64,000 nt of DNA. It comes from Candida dubliniensis CD36. Taxonomy: Eukaryota > Ascomycota > Pichiomycetes > Serinales > Debaryomycetaceae. The DNA is taken from the NCBI RefSeq assembly GCF_000026945.1, contig NC_012866.1, positions 496,001 to 560,000 of the forward strand, in the 5' to 3' direction. Of the stretch, positions 1 to 11,195 are shown piece after piece; positions within the stretch are counted from its first letter, which is position 1, and each line of letters starts with the position of its first letter. A model generated the notes under the pieces. The model searched no databases and was not told the DNA's origin. It worked only from the letters and a program-made list of their open reading frames with translations. A program made the translations under genes and the position numbers.

Positions 1-1800
1 ATTGAAATAAAGGATTATCTGATATATGCCGTGTTTAAGAATATCAATACTTGCATTACCACCGGAAAACTACTTGACGGTAAGTACATATTTGGTACTG
101 ATTATCCTCCGATTAAAGTTGAATACGAGAATAGCACTTTGTTGGGATCGCCAACAAATATTTCTAGCACACAATCTGCATTTAATTCATTAAGGTTGTC
201 GGGACCACCAAATACCAACATATCCCCACCTAACCTTCCTCATTCACAATTACAACACCAATCTTCAAGCAATTCAATTGACAATGGAAACTCAAGTCTG
301 ACTGGTTCTTTTGATGTGCTTTCTAAACGGCAATCTATTGGAAACCAAAGATCTAGATTTGTCTTTAGTGATCCATTTGCACAAGATCAACAGCAGCATC
401 AACATCAACATCAACATCAGCAGCAGCAACAGCAGCATCAACAACAACAACAGCATCATCAACAACAACAAGATCCGCATGCAAAGCAAGAATTTGTTGG
501 CATCCAACCAGCTGGGTCTGGTCCCCCGTCTGTTGGTCCTGTTCCTATTGGGCTTTCAGATATGAGTGGGAAGTCAATTTTATTGATGGAATCTCAAAAT
601 GATGCCAGGGAGTATGAAAATCTTGTTCGTGATTCATGGGGTCCAAACCCAGGTAATCCTGCTGTTTCTACAGTATCAGCAACTTCTCTGACATCAGGTG
701 TGGATTGGAATGGTAATAGTGGTGCAAGTAATGGATCAAACATAATACATCAACAACAACAACAACAACAACCACAACAACAACCTGATCGTCGAAGAAC
801 TTCATCATCAGCATTTTTTAGTGTTGCCCCTGCATTGCATACTATGACTTCAAATCAAAATCTACCAAACACACATTTGGGCCCAACAGCTGCTGGATTA
901 AGAGCGATTTTACAACAACCGGAACATCAATCCCAACTGCACCAATCTCAGCATGATTCTCAACTGCAACTACAATCTCAACTACAGGGGAAACCCCAAC
1001 CTCAACCTCAAGTTCAATCACAAGTCCATATTCAACAATCACAAACATCACAACAACAACAACAACAACAGAACTCACAATCACAATCTCAACCTGCACC
1101 ACATACTTTAAATACTAGTTCAAATACGAATAATTTGAATGAGTTTCATGCTCCACTTAATAATACTACTTCAACTTCCACTTCCACTTCAACTCCAACT
1201 CAACAAGCCACCACGAGTCCACTTGATAAAGGGTCTACTTCATCAAAAGATGTACCTGATTTATCATTGTTAGCAAGAGTACCACCTCCAGCAAATCCTG
1301 CTGATCAGAATCCACCATGTAACACATTATATGTTGGTAATTTACCACCCGATGCTACTGAATCAGAACTTCGTAGTTTATTTTCTCCACAAAAGGGATT
1401 TAGACGACTTTCATTTAGAACTAAGAATCAACCTTCTTCTAGTAATGGGAGTGGTGGCGGTAGTGGTAGTGGTAGTGGTGGAGGAGGAGGAGGAGGTGGA
1501 GGTGGCCATAGTCATGGGCCAATGTGTTTTGTTGAATTTGAAGATGTTGCTCATGCAACAAGAGCGTTAGCAGAGTTGTATGGTAGAGCATTACCAAGAC
1601 CTAATGGAGGTAATGGTAAAGGTGGTATTCGTTTATCATTTTCCAAAAATCCTTTAGGAGTTAGAGGTCCAGGTAATCCAAGAAGAACATCTACTAACCC
1701 TGCACCTAATGGGTTGTCACAATCCCAACAGCAACAACAGCAACAACAACAAGGAGGTAGTGGTGGGAATTATGGATACTCGAGTTATCATCAAAAATGA
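1..1800 (+). CDS. WHI3/WHI4-type RRM RNA-binding protein, 5' end missing
   Basis: The reading frame is open to the left edge, so the true start lies outside the window; the first frame residues ([20 protein letters not shown], from about base 22) match the interior of the Whi3/Whi4 N-terminal region. The middle is a long Gln/His/Ser/Asn-rich segment with several polyQ runs. A single RRM sits near the C-terminus: RNP2 TLYVGNL at about 1324-1344 and RNP1-like MCFVEF at about 1522-1539, then [16 protein letters not shown], a signature of this family. S. cerevisiae Whi3 binds G1 cyclin CLN3 mRNA and forms polyQ-dependent condensates; a similar role here is inferred. A Gly-rich run of about 20 residues (about 1446-1506) lies inside the RRM. 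The C-terminus has another polyQ run. Whether it is WHI3 or WHI4 cannot be told from one copy. Confidence 0.88.
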   Translation: MEIKDYLIYAVFKNINTCITTGKLLDGKYIFGTDYPPIKVEYENSTLLGSPTNISSTQSAFNSLRLSGPPNTNISPPNLPHSQLQHQSSSNSIDNGNSSLTGSFDVLSKRQSIGNQRSRFVFSDPFAQDQQQHQHQHQHQQQQQQHQQQQQHHQQQQDPHAKQEFVGIQPAGSGPPSVGPVPIGLSDMSGKSILLMESQNDAREYENLVRDSWGPNPGNPAVSTVSATSLTSGVDWNGNSGASNGSNIIHQQQQQQQPQQQPDRRRTSSSAFFSVAPALHTMTSNQNLPNTHLGPTAAGLRAILQQPEHQSQLHQSQHDSQLQLQSQLQGKPQPQPQVQSQVHIQQSQTSQQQQQQQNSQSQSQPAPHTLNTSSNTNNLNEFHAPLNNTTSTSTSTSTPTQQATTSPLDKGSTSSKDVPDLSLLARVPPPANPADQNPPCNTLYVGNLPPDATESELRSLFSPQKGFRRLSFRTKNQPSSSNGSGGGSGSGSGGGGGGGGGGHSHGPMCFVEFEDVAHATRALAELYGRALPRPNGGNGKGGIRLSFSKNPLGVRGPGNPRRTSTNPAPNGLSQSQQQQQQQQQGGSGGNYGYSSYHQK

Positions 1801-2028
1801 TAGTAGTTTCTGATTTGTTGTTTTGTCCTATTTTTCACATTGAATTTTCATTTCTACTTGGCTGTGTTTTTTTTTTTGTTTTTTTATTATTATTATTATT
1901 ATTACTGTTTATCATATGATTATCATTAGTTATTGATTGCTATGGACTGGACTGGACGTTTGATTTTGATTTTGATTTTGATTTTTAATTTAATTTAATT
2001 TCATTTTTAATAATTGCCTGTTGTTCTA

Positions 2029-2067
<39 letters not shown>

Positions 2068-2693
2068 GTTAAACCTGTATTACTGCTGTCATTTTATTTT
2101 ATTTTATACTATACTATACTATATTATACTATATTATATTATATTACATATTATACTATATTGCTATTCCCATGAGTGTTGTTTTATTCGTTAATTTAAT
2201 TTAATTTCTTTTATTTGATTATATTTTTTGTAAGTTTCTATGTTTATTCAATTAGTAAATCCCTAATTTTGGGATTATGATATTGAAATTCTATTCAAAT
2301 ATTTATGAGATTAGATTAGATTGGATTAGATTAAATTAAATTAAATTCTATTAATCATTTTTTTTATTTATAATTGTATTAGTTTCCCATGAATTGTGTG
2401 TGTCTTCTTCTTTTATTTTTTAAAACAGAATATATAGTTGTTATTTCAATTGTTGTATTATTAGTAAATATATATATATATATATGGTCTTATTTGAAAT
2501 TATATTATTATCAAAGGTTGGTTGGTTTCTTTTCTGAGTTCGTTCGGTTGGTTGTAAAAAAAAAAAAAAAAAAATAGATCTATAAACATATATACATATA
2601 TGGATAAGTCTTTAAACAAGAGAACATTTGATATAAGGAAGTTGAATTACCATAGAGTAAATAACATTAATTGATTAATCTTTTATATCAATA
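1801..2693. other. A+T-rich spacer after the WHI3-like gene
   Basis: No supported gene. It contains ATT trinucleotide runs (about 1886-1901 and 2033-2066), pentamer and hexamer A/T repeats (about 2096-2160), a TA run near 2469-2484 and a poly-A run of about 19 bases near 2556-2574. The first part is presumably the 3' UTR of the RNA-binding protein gene. Confidence 0.6.
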
Positions 2694-3146
2694 ATGAAAC
2701 CTCAAAGAAAAGAATATAATATGAAGAATAACCATAATCATAATCATAATCATAACAATAGTCATTATCATTATCAATCAAAATCAAACTCCAACAATAT
2801 CAATGCTGATTCCAATGCTAATTCCAATTCTAATTCCAATGCTAATTCTAATTCTAATTCAACAACAACAACAACAACAATTATGAATAATAGAAAATCC
2901 ATAAAAAAATATCGATCAATAGCTACACAAACATTACCTAATAATTTATCATCATTACAATCAAATAATAATAACAAAAATGATGATGATTCTCAATATA
3001 TTGATAATACTAATGAATATTCAAATTATTATTATTATTATCATTATTACTATTATCCATTATTAAATGACTTATTTATACAATTTGAATATGGAAATCC
3101 TGATCTTGAATATCTTGATCAATATATTAAAAACAAAATGAAATAA
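2694..3146 (+). CDS. Small Asn/Ser/Tyr-rich hypothetical protein
   Basis: An ATG-initiated ORF of 150 codons that I do not recognise. Residues 11-70 are simple-sequence His/Asn and Asn/Ser repeats; then comes a more ordinary stretch, KKYRSIATQTLPNNLSSLQS, another Asn-rich run, a Tyr run, and a C-terminus with normal composition (PLLNDLFIQFEYGNPDLEYLDQYIKNKMK in two parts, about 3057-3143). The non-repetitive islands and the use of a true ATG favour a real gene, but the repeats could also keep a chance frame open. There is no signal peptide or membrane segment. It is transcribed towards the convergent kinase gene. Confidence 0.45.
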   Translation: MKPQRKEYNMKNNHNHNHNHNNSHYHYQSKSNSNNINADSNANSNSNSNANSNSNSTTTTTTIMNNRKSIKKYRSIATQTLPNNLSSLQSNNNNKNDDDSQYIDNTNEYSNYYYYYHYYYYPLLNDLFIQFEYGNPDLEYLDQYIKNKMK

Positions 3147-3332
3147 AACAAAATAGAATAAAATAAAATAGAATAAATAAATAAATAAATAAACCGATAA
3201 ATAATTTCTAAGAAGTGAACAACAACATAATTGATAAGTGATAAGTAATAAATTCATGATTTTTTGGAAGTTTTAGTTAAGTTATTTTGATTTATAGATA
3301 TTGATATATACTATATCTAATAATTTCTATTA

Positions 3333-4604
3333 TTATTTTAACAATTTTATTAATTCTTTAGGATCAGCATAAACATGAGTTAACCAATTAGTATTCAACA
3401 AATCATTAGGAGTTAATCGTTTTTCTGGTTGTGGATTCAATAATCCTAATATTGATTCACGAGAATCATAATGTAAACTTTTAAATAAATTTAATGCTGG
3501 ATTGTTATTATTGCTATTGCTATTATTATTGCTATTATTATTACTATTATTATTATTATTATTACTGCTACTACTAAACGATGAAGATGATGAAGGATTT
3601 TTTTTATTTAATTCAATCAATATTTCTTTTAATTTTGATGATGAATTTGGATAATGTTTATAATAATTGACATAAGGTAAATTTTTTGAATCCAAATAAT
3701 TTGCAGTTATCCAAGGACTTTTCATTAAGAAAATTACAAAATAAATTATTCCTAATGACCAATAATCCAAATATTTACATTTATCAAAGTATGATGAATT
3801 ACTATTTTTATTATTGTTATTATTATTATTATTATTGTTTTCTAAATACCCATCATAATCAAATCGATTTGATTTTATTTCATGTTCAATGATAAACAAT
3901 TCTGGAGCTTTAAAACTATTAGTACCACAATATAATTCATGAGGATTTAATTTAAAATATTCATGACAAAAATGATTTTTAATATTTAAACTATAACCAA
4001 AATCAGATATTTTTAATATTCCATCAGAATCAATTAAAAAATTTTCAGGTTTTAAATCACGATGAACAATTCCTTTATTATGAAGATAATTGACTCCTTT
4101 AAGAATTTGTTTAAAAATTGAATCTTTTAAACTCACCGATAATTCAATTTTAAATCGTCGTAATCGTGATAAATAATCTAATAAATCACCTTTAGGATAA
4201 TATGGAAGAATTAATGCAAGTTCTTTAGTATCAGATATTGTGGCCACATCAATTATGGGAATAATATTTTTGTGATTGCATATTTTCATAATATTGAATT
4301 CTCGTAACACTTGCTTAATATAATCATGCAATGGTTGATCAATTTTTTGTTTGACTCGTTTCAATACAACAACTTTTGAATGTGATGCATCACTCCCTTT
4401 AAATATAATACCATTGGCACCTTCATATATTGGTTTTGATGAAGTTTTATTATACTCAACTCCAACCGCAGGTAGTTTTGTTTGGGAAAATTGTTCTAAT
4501 GTGAGTTCTTGTATCACTGGTGAGCCTGATGTTGGTACTGTTGTCTGTTCTTGTTGAAACCCATTAATGTTGGTTATGTTTTGAGGAGGAAAAGAAGAAC
4601 CCAT
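3333..4604 (-). CDS. Serine/threonine protein kinase, fungal type
   Basis: A 423-residue protein made almost entirely of one protein-kinase domain. Visible elements: glycine-rich loop [10 protein letters not shown] (61-70), ATP-binding Lys in VVVLKRVK (K82), helix C Glu in VLREFNI (E102), catalytic loop HRDLKPEN (181-188), DFG (201-203), and APE within [11 protein letters not shown] (233-235), so it should be catalytically competent. Asn-rich inserts lie after the APE segment (about 256-270) and near residues 340-370; the domain then ends in a WL-containing subdomain XI region. The fold resembles the fungus-specific NPR/HAL5 and PRR groups that control nutrient permeases and ion transport, but I cannot assign a subfamily or symbol. 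The start at 4604 is the only good ATG ahead of the domain. Confidence 0.85.
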   Translation of the reverse strand: MGSSFPPQNITNINGFQQEQTTVPTSGSPVIQELTLEQFSQTKLPAVGVEYNKTSSKPIYEGANGIIFKGSDASHSKVVVLKRVKQKIDQPLHDYIKQVLREFNIMKICNHKNIIPIIDVATISDTKELALILPYYPKGDLLDYLSRLRRFKIELSVSLKDSIFKQILKGVNYLHNKGIVHRDLKPENFLIDSDGILKISDFGYSLNIKNHFCHEYFKLNPHELYCGTNSFKAPELFIIEHEIKSNRFDYDGYLENNNNNNNNNNKNSNSSYFDKCKYLDYWSLGIIYFVIFLMKSPWITANYLDSKNLPYVNYYKHYPNSSSKLKEILIELNKKNPSSSSSFSSSSNNNNNNSNNNSNNNSNSNNNNPALNLFKSLHYDSRESILGLLNPQPEKRLTPNDLLNTNWLTHVYADPKELIKLLK

Positions 4605-7100
4605 TGTGGTAGTGGTAATATGTTGATGGGGAGAAGTAGTATTTTTTTGTTTTTTTTGTTTTGTTTTTCTTTTCTTATAAATAATTAGTGGTTGATCTTT
4701 CTGGGTCTATGTGATGGGATTATATTCAAGTTTGATGATATAATATTCTTTTTCAATACATCCAGATGTAAAGCTTTGTTTTATTGAAATAATGGAAGAG
4801 GAGAAAAGATTTCATTCAAATAAAGGGGCGGAATTTTTCTCGGAAAATATTAAATTCTTTTTCAAAGGAAAAAAAAATGAATGATGATGATGATATATCG
4901 AATAAATTATATTATTAATTAATCAATCGATTAATTTAATTTAATTTAATTTAATTTAATTTAATTTAACTTTTGGTGTTCTTTAAATTAAATTGATGAA
5001 ACGTTGCTTGTTTGCTTGCTTGCTTGCTGTTCTCTTCGCTATTTCTTACTCTTCTAATAATTCTTGAAACTAAAAAGTTATTTCCACTCACACTCAATTG
5101 CAAAGTGTGTGTATTCAATTAGGAATAATATACGAATAAAGGATATTCTTTCAAGATAATTGTTACTAGCAATAAAAAGAATAAGAACCATCAGATGACC
5201 CTTTATTTTTTTTTTTTTTAAACATCATATAATCAACTTATTAAGAGAGATATTCAAAGGTTTTTATATCTCTCTCTAAAATATAAAAACCTCCCCATAT
5301 TAACCAAATTTTAAAAGAGATGAACAATTTATTAAGCGGGTAAAAGAAATGAGGAGAGAGGTACAATATTAAAAGTGGGGGGGAGAAAATGCTTTAAAAA
5401 TGGTCTTTTGTTGGTACTAGAATACTTGTTATTGTCGTCCACCACCTCCTCTTCCTCCTTCCTCCTCTTCCTCCACCCCGTGTTCTCTTTCTTCACTTGC
5501 CCCCGCGCCCCCCCTCCCCCTCTCTTCCCGCTAACTTGCCCCTTATGTCACACACTCAGCCAATATTACCGCGAATACAGGCTGATAGGATCAAGTGCGA
5601 CATCTAGATAATTACTCAACATCTTACAAATGATGGACAATGACTATAAGTAATTATCTACGACATTTTAGGGTAACAGAAATTTAGTGTAAGTGTAATA
5701 CTAATTGGTGGACACACATCCGTTCTATATTGCACATAAACTACATTATTTAAGAAAAATATTTAGAAATAGTAAAAGAATTATTTTATATTATATAGGT
5801 TTAATTAGAGAAATAAAAGTACTATATACTTGAGTACATTTTAGATGAATACCATCGCTGGTAAAAGGGGTTAAATGTGTAACCATTCATTAAAAATGGT
5901 TCAACCGTAGTTAGAGGAATTGAACACTAATGGAAATCCCTATAAAAATTACTATGTTATAAATTAGTTTAAGTTAACTGCTGACCGTATGCGCTGAGAA
6001 GTGCTACGTCAGGACACCTTACCATCCTTCCTCCTCCCTTTTACATATAAAACTATACTTTTCAATACTTTAATCTCAAATAAGGAAATCAATAACAACA
6101 ACAACAACAACAACAACAAATAATCAATGAGAATCCAATTTAAATGATTTTTGTTTTTACATTTCTACTAGTTGTCTTGTCTTATTTTGGTGATTTCTGA
6201 CTTCACCCAATTAGTTATATGAATTGACTTTACCTTTGGAGAAAATAATGGGTCAAGACTTAATCTATTTGTCAACCTATATATATATATATATATATAA
6301 TATAACTTAGTTTCCTATTATACTAAAACTCATTTAGATTATGCAAATTTCACTAATTGTTTTGACTAAAAAAAAAAAAATAAAAAAACAGTTCCAAATA
6401 ATGAATTGTTGTTGATGGGGTTTTTGGTTTGAAAATTTGATTGCAAAAAAAAAAAAAAGAAGGGATCACAAGTATTATTACTTCCAAATAGACCAATGGC
6501 CCCCAACCAACTTGTTTTTCCAATCTATATAACCTTCTTTGTTCCTTTTTTCTTTTTAAGGAATATACAATTTAGAGTACCATCATGTTATTCATCCCCT
6601 AAAATTGTATCCATTGCTTGCTTTATTCTTTTTTGTTGTTTGTTTAGAAAATAGAAAACAACAATTGGTCAGTGTGTGTGTGTGTGTGGGTGTATGTGTA
6701 TGTGTATGTATATATGTGTAAAACAATCATCATCATACATTATTTCATGACAATATACAAAATATGAATAGTACAATACCACCCCCCCTCCCCTTAGTTT
6801 ATACTATTCAATTTTGTTTTTTTTTTACTTATACTTACATCCATTATAAGTGTATATATACTCAAGAAAAAAACAACTGTAATTTAAAGAAAGCAATTCA
6901 CTATTCAAAAAGAACAACAAAGCCTACATTCTTTCCAATAAATCAGAAAGCAAAACTTCTATCACCAGTTATTTCAACTTCCCCCTTTTGTCATTTTATT
7001 TTTTCCTTTTTTTTTTTTTTTTTTTTTCAATTTCTTTCTTTCGTTCTTTTGATATTTTTTTTTGGCTTTTTTTTTTTTTTTTCAATTTGGTTATTATCAT
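4605..7100. other. Long divergent promoter region (about 2.5 kb)
   Basis: No supported gene. It separates the kinase and the FMP45-like gene, which are transcribed away from each other. It holds a TTTAA pentamer array (about 4930-4967), a C-rich pyrimidine patch (about 5430-5540), a stretch of higher-complexity sequence (about 5560-6060), TA runs near 6283-6299, and a TG-rich tract with TGTGTG, TGTATG and TATG repeats (about 6670-6720). Poly-T tracts (7008-7027, 7069-7082) lie just ahead of the downstream ATG. Frames in the region are low complexity or begin at non-ATG codons. Confidence 0.6.
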
Positions 7101-7976
7101 ATGAGAGTATTAAATATCATCCCAGTGTTTTTCTTAGTGGGTTCAGTCTTGTTACTAATCCTTACTATCATCAATGGTTCAGGAACATCGTCGGTGTTGG
7201 GGAGATTCTATTGGTCAGAAACCGATACATCCGGTCTCACTGGTGTTCCATACAATAAAACAAGATGGACATTTTATAGAATATGTGGGGTTGATAACAA
7301 TAAGAATGCTCATTGTGGGAAATCAAAAGCAGCATTCCCTTATTCTCCTGAAGATAATTTTGGTCGAAATAGTGGTATTCCTCAGAATTTTATTGATGAT
7401 CGGGATACTTATTATTATTTATCACGAGTAGGTTGGGCATTCATACTTGTTGGATTATTCTTTGGTGTGGCAGCAATGGTTGCTGCACCATTAAATTTCT
7501 GTTATTTTGTGGCTGGAATTGTCGGTCTGACAACAGCATTTGTTTCTCTTTTATTCACCATTACTGCTGCTTGTTGTATCACTGCTGCTCATGTTAAAGG
7601 TCGGCGAGAATGGAATCGGGCCGGATTCCCCACTGTTCTTGGTGCCAAATCGTTTGGTATTTTATGGACTGCAGTTGCCTGTTTGATAATTTCATTTGTT
7701 AGTTTAGTGGTGGTAACTTGTCTTTCTCGTACATCTAGAAGAAGAACAAGAAGAGGAGGAGGAGGTGGTGGTGGTGTTGGAGTCACTGGTGAATCCGAAA
7801 TGATACCAAGAGGTGAACAAGAAACCTATGCCAAGGAAAGTTCAGGAGAAATTCCTCGTGGCGAATACGAATCAGGGAATCATCCTACTAATGCTCCTGG
7901 AGAAGGTGAAAGACTCTCTAATGCATCAAAATTCAGATTTTTTAGAGTTAAAAGAGCCAAACCAGAAGATGTTTGA
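7101..7976 (+). CDS. FMP45: SUR7/FMP45-family eisosome-type membrane protein
   Basis: A 291-residue four-pass membrane protein of the fungal SUR7/PalI family, which localises to plasma-membrane eisosome (MCC) patches. The first ATG at 7101 puts a hydrophobic segment at residues 2-23. The large extracellular loop carries the family signature W56-x2-Y59-x2-C62 with a second Cys at 72. Three more hydrophobic spans follow (about 113-138, 141-168 and 188-208), then a cytoplasmic tail with an RRRTRR cluster, a glycine run encoded by GGA/GGT repeats, and an acidic, Ser-rich end. FMP45 is the S. cerevisiae paralogue it most resembles in size, and I recall FMP45 being assigned at this place in C. albicans. 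Other SUR7-family members cannot be excluded from the sequence alone. Confidence 0.78.
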   Translation: MRVLNIIPVFFLVGSVLLLILTIINGSGTSSVLGRFYWSETDTSGLTGVPYNKTRWTFYRICGVDNNKNAHCGKSKAAFPYSPEDNFGRNSGIPQNFIDDRDTYYYLSRVGWAFILVGLFFGVAAMVAAPLNFCYFVAGIVGLTTAFVSLLFTITAACCITAAHVKGRREWNRAGFPTVLGAKSFGILWTAVACLIISFVSLVVVTCLSRTSRRRTRRGGGGGGGVGVTGESEMIPRGEQETYAKESSGEIPRGEYESGNHPTNAPGEGERLSNASKFRFFRVKRAKPEDV

Positions 7977-9410
7977 AAAAAAAAAAAAAAAGAAAAGAAA
8001 AGGAAAGTTTCAATTAATTTGCACTGTTCATTTGTTTATTTGATTTTTGGGGATGTGGTTTTGGTTGAACCCAATATGATTTTTATTTATTAATTTAGTT
8101 TTGTTTGGAACATATACATTGTGCTTTACAACGTGTAATCAATCAAAAGCTTTAATGTGTTTTTCTATAATATACTGTTTATCTAATCATTTTGTTTTCT
8201 ATTTGATAAGTTTGTGTTAATATTAAATAATATTAAATAATATTAAATAATATATATATATACATATAAGCGTAAGTGGAATTGTAGAAGAACTGATTGC
8301 AAAAAAAAAAAAAAAAAAAAAAAATATTTATCCATTGGTGCACGCACATAAACACAAAAAGATCATCACCAAATGTAGCTCCAATGATCATTACCTATTA
8401 GATGTTGAATTACAGTGATTCTATAACTTACATTTGGTTGAATAATAACGGAGATAGTTCTTCCGAGTTTTACTTTTCGTTTTTTTTTTTTTTAAACCCA
8501 CACCAATACAAATTATATTGTACTTTCCTTTTCATTGCATATCAAAAAGGAGGTTTTTTATTTAAAAAAATATTGCAGCATTTCATGAAAATTCATAATT
8601 ATTAACTCCATATTTCCTTTATTGAATTGCCACAAACAGAACCACAAATTATCTATGTATTTGTTTGATTAGTTCTAGTTTTTCCCCCTCACTCCACCTC
8701 CTGTCTCTCTGTCTCTCTTTCTCTTTTGCTCTTGTCAAATGAAATTGGATAATAAAAACTAAGACCATTGTCGCAAATGGTTATGAATATGTTTGATATG
8801 CTTTTTTGCTGCAAAAATGAAATAAAAATACAAAACAAAACAAAACAAAATACAAAGCCAAACAAAGCAAATATTATGAAGTTAGAAATATAGATATACA
8901 ACAACATAAACTACATGAGTTTTAACAAATACAAAAGTATTATTATCCATAGAAAAATAGAAATCATAGAATTATCAAAATTCAAATTCATTCTTTTTCC
9001 TAATCCATAATTACAAAATACAATTTTAAACATTCGTTCCCAAGAGTTTCCTAAATACCAATTCATTCTTATTTGAGGGTTCTTAAATCTATACACATAC
9101 ACATACAAATACATCTACACCGAACAATTTGCATCACCTCACTTCATCTAACATCTTATTGCTTGGTTTGAAAAATTATTGCAATCTTGTTGCATCAAAA
9201 ATTCATCCTTTTCCTATTCTTTGTTCAATTATCTTGTCATCTTTTTCGTTTTATTATTCTCTTCCCTTCCCACACATATACATACATACACCTACACATA
9301 CACATATACATACATATATACATACATCTACACATTTGCAACCAAATCGTTAATTGTCGGCAATTCAAGACCTTCTACTTGAAAAAAAAAAAAAAAAAAA
9401 GAAAAAAAAA
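7977..9410. other. Spacer between FMP45-like and Rua1-like genes
   Basis: No supported gene. It contains several poly-A runs (about 7977-7991, 8301-8324), a TATTAAATAA repeat near 8218-8252, a CT-rich patch (8685-8735), and CATACA/CACATA repeats (about 9270-9335) shortly before the next start. The poly-A tract at about 9382-9410 ends directly at the ATG of the downstream gene. Confidence 0.55.
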
Positions 9411-11195
9411 ATGTCATATCCCATTGATAATTTGATGGATATATCATTTCCTGAAGAATTGTTCCCACAATCTACTTTTAGTCGTTCTTTATTAGACATT
9501 GTTTCTTATGATTTAACCGAAGATGAATTGAAAAAAAATGAACTGGAAGAAAATCATCAAACCAATGTTACAACATCAATATCAATAAATCCAAATCCAT
9601 CATCATTATCTTCATCATCATCATTATCATCATCTTCATCTTCTTCATGTTGTTGTTCTTCATCATCATTATCATTTCAAAATGAATTGATACATTTATT
9701 ACATGAATATTCCGAGAATACAACCACCATTTCCCCTTCTAGTGCAACAGTATCTCCCAAAACTTATATGAATGGATATATAAAGTTTGTCATGGAATCA
9801 GCAAATAATTCATTAGAACCAATTGATACTATTGATACAACCACTGAACTTACTCATGAAGAAGTTATTGAACTTTTCGAAGAAGCATGTAAAGAAATTG
9901 ATGAATGGAAACCTGATGAACAAAATGACAATTCTAATGGTAGCAATAACAACAACAACAATAATAATAATAATAATAATGATCAAATTCTTATGAATGA
10001 TATTACCAATTCTAATTCTAATTGTGTCAACAACGATAATAGCAACAACAACAATAACAATGTCAATAGTGAAAATATTGTTCTGATACTTCCTCAATCT
10101 TCTTCAACTCTTGATCCATGGAACACAATTGATTTCACATCAAAATTCTCAGTATCCCATGTGACTGAAAACCGATCATGTTCGGTTGATTCAACAAAAT
10201 CAGATGTACAACTGCAATTATCTTTAAATTATCCTTTGAAAAACCTATCCAATTCCAATTCCAATTCCAATTCCAATTCCAATTTAAATTCTAATTTAAA
10301 TTCTAATTTAAATTCCAATTTAAATTCTAATTTAAACTCACCAATTGATATTAGCGGTGGTAGTGGTAGTGGTAATGTTAGTGGTAATGTTAGCCTCAAT
10401 AGTAGTAAAACATCTTCACCTCGGAAACGGAAACTTGATAACAAAAATTTCTATAAAGTATCAAAAATAGATTTTTCCAAATTAGATATTATTTCTATTC
10501 CTGATTATGAATATTCATCACAATTATCAAATCATTCATTTCGAGTACCTAATGCTTATCAATGTTTAGTATTGGAAGAAAAATTAATTGAACCCATTAA
10601 TAATTCTTTTACTTGTCAAGTTCAAAGAACTTTATATACTAGAGATGGATTAGATAAATTAGCTGGAATTTATTTCCAAGGAAATTATGAAATTTCTATT
10701 AATCCTAATTTTAAAAAAACTTCTTATGAAGCTCAATATATTTTAACTAAATTAGATAAATCAAGAAAACCTGATAATACTACTAGAGCTGGATTATGTC
10801 CTTATTGTGAAACCATTGAATTTTTTGGACTTAAAAATTCTTCATATGGTAATCATTTAGCTTATAAACATGGGATTTTAACTAATGGATGTTCAGTACC
10901 TGATCCTAAATATTATGGGAAATATAAATTTAAAAAGGGAGAATATGATGAACCAGAAAAGAAAAAAAGAAGAACTAATGCTCATATATTAGAAAGAGAA
11001 GGAGTATTATGTACAAATTGTTGGCAAATTCTTGAAGTAAATTGTACTTCAAGAAGTTCAGTTTTGGGTCATTATCTTCGTCATTATCGAGATTCTCATG
11101 TTGGTAATAAAAAAGAAATTAAAATTGATGATGAAGATCCTTTAGCAGGATTTGATCCAATTGTATTTGAATTCACCAATAAATGGAAATTATAA
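9411..11195 (+). CDS. Rua1-like zinc-finger transcription regulator
   Basis: A 594-residue protein. The first in-frame ATG is at 9411, right after a poly-A leader. The N-terminal two-thirds is acidic and low complexity (Ser runs near residues 65-85, Asn runs near 180-210, and an SN/LNSN repeat about 280-305). The C-terminal 230 residues are well ordered and match, by eye, the Rua1-type C-terminal domain (formerly DUF4451). That domain has two zinc-finger-like units: CPYC with downstream H-x4-H (C-x2-C-x15-H-x4-H, about 10797-10872) and CTNC with H-x3-H (C-x2-C-x16-H-x3-H, about 11009-11086). A basic patch, KKKRR, lies between them and PRKRKL lies ahead of the domain; both could be nuclear signals. 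In Ustilago, Rua1 activates a biosynthetic cluster. The target here is unknown. Confidence 0.72.
   Translation: MSYPIDNLMDISFPEELFPQSTFSRSLLDIVSYDLTEDELKKNELEENHQTNVTTSISINPNPSSLSSSSSLSSSSSSSCCCSSSSLSFQNELIHLLHEYSENTTTISPSSATVSPKTYMNGYIKFVMESANNSLEPIDTIDTTTELTHEEVIELFEEACKEIDEWKPDEQNDNSNGSNNNNNNNNNNNNDQILMNDITNSNSNCVNNDNSNNNNNNVNSENIVLILPQSSSTLDPWNTIDFTSKFSVSHVTENRSCSVDSTKSDVQLQLSLNYPLKNLSNSNSNSNSNSNLNSNLNSNLNSNLNSNLNSPIDISGGSGSGNVSGNVSLNSSKTSSPRKRKLDNKNFYKVSKIDFSKLDIISIPDYEYSSQLSNHSFRVPNAYQCLVLEEKLIEPINNSFTCQVQRTLYTRDGLDKLAGIYFQGNYEISINPNFKKTSYEAQYILTKLDKSRKPDNTTRAGLCPYCETIEFFGLKNSSYGNHLAYKHGILTNGCSVPDPKYYGKYKFKKGEYDEPEKKKRRTNAHILEREGVLCTNCWQILEVNCTSRSSVLGHYLRHYRDSHVGNKKEIKIDDEDPLAGFDPIVFEFTNKWKL

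Noticed and set aside
2774..2977. Antisense Leu/Val-rich frames opposite Asn, Gln and Ser repeats, here and throughout
   Set aside because: These are mirror translations of trinucleotide repeats in real genes and carry no independent support.
5375..5611. 78-codon ATG frame with Ser/Phe and Pro-rich residues
   Set aside because: It is a translation of pyrimidine-rich repeats with no ordinary-composition segment or family match.
5640..6060. Possible degenerate LTR or small nucleolar RNA gene
   Set aside because: No TG...CA terminal repeats and no well-placed C and D boxes; only its higher complexity stands out.
7062..7100. N-terminal extension of the FMP45-like protein
   Set aside because: It begins at TTG and encodes poly-Phe; the first ATG at 7101 gives a proper membrane-segment start.
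6764..7258. 164-codon frame overlapping the start of the FMP45-like gene
   Set aside because: Poly-Phe content from poly-T tracts; it overlaps in another frame a gene with clear SUR7-family features.
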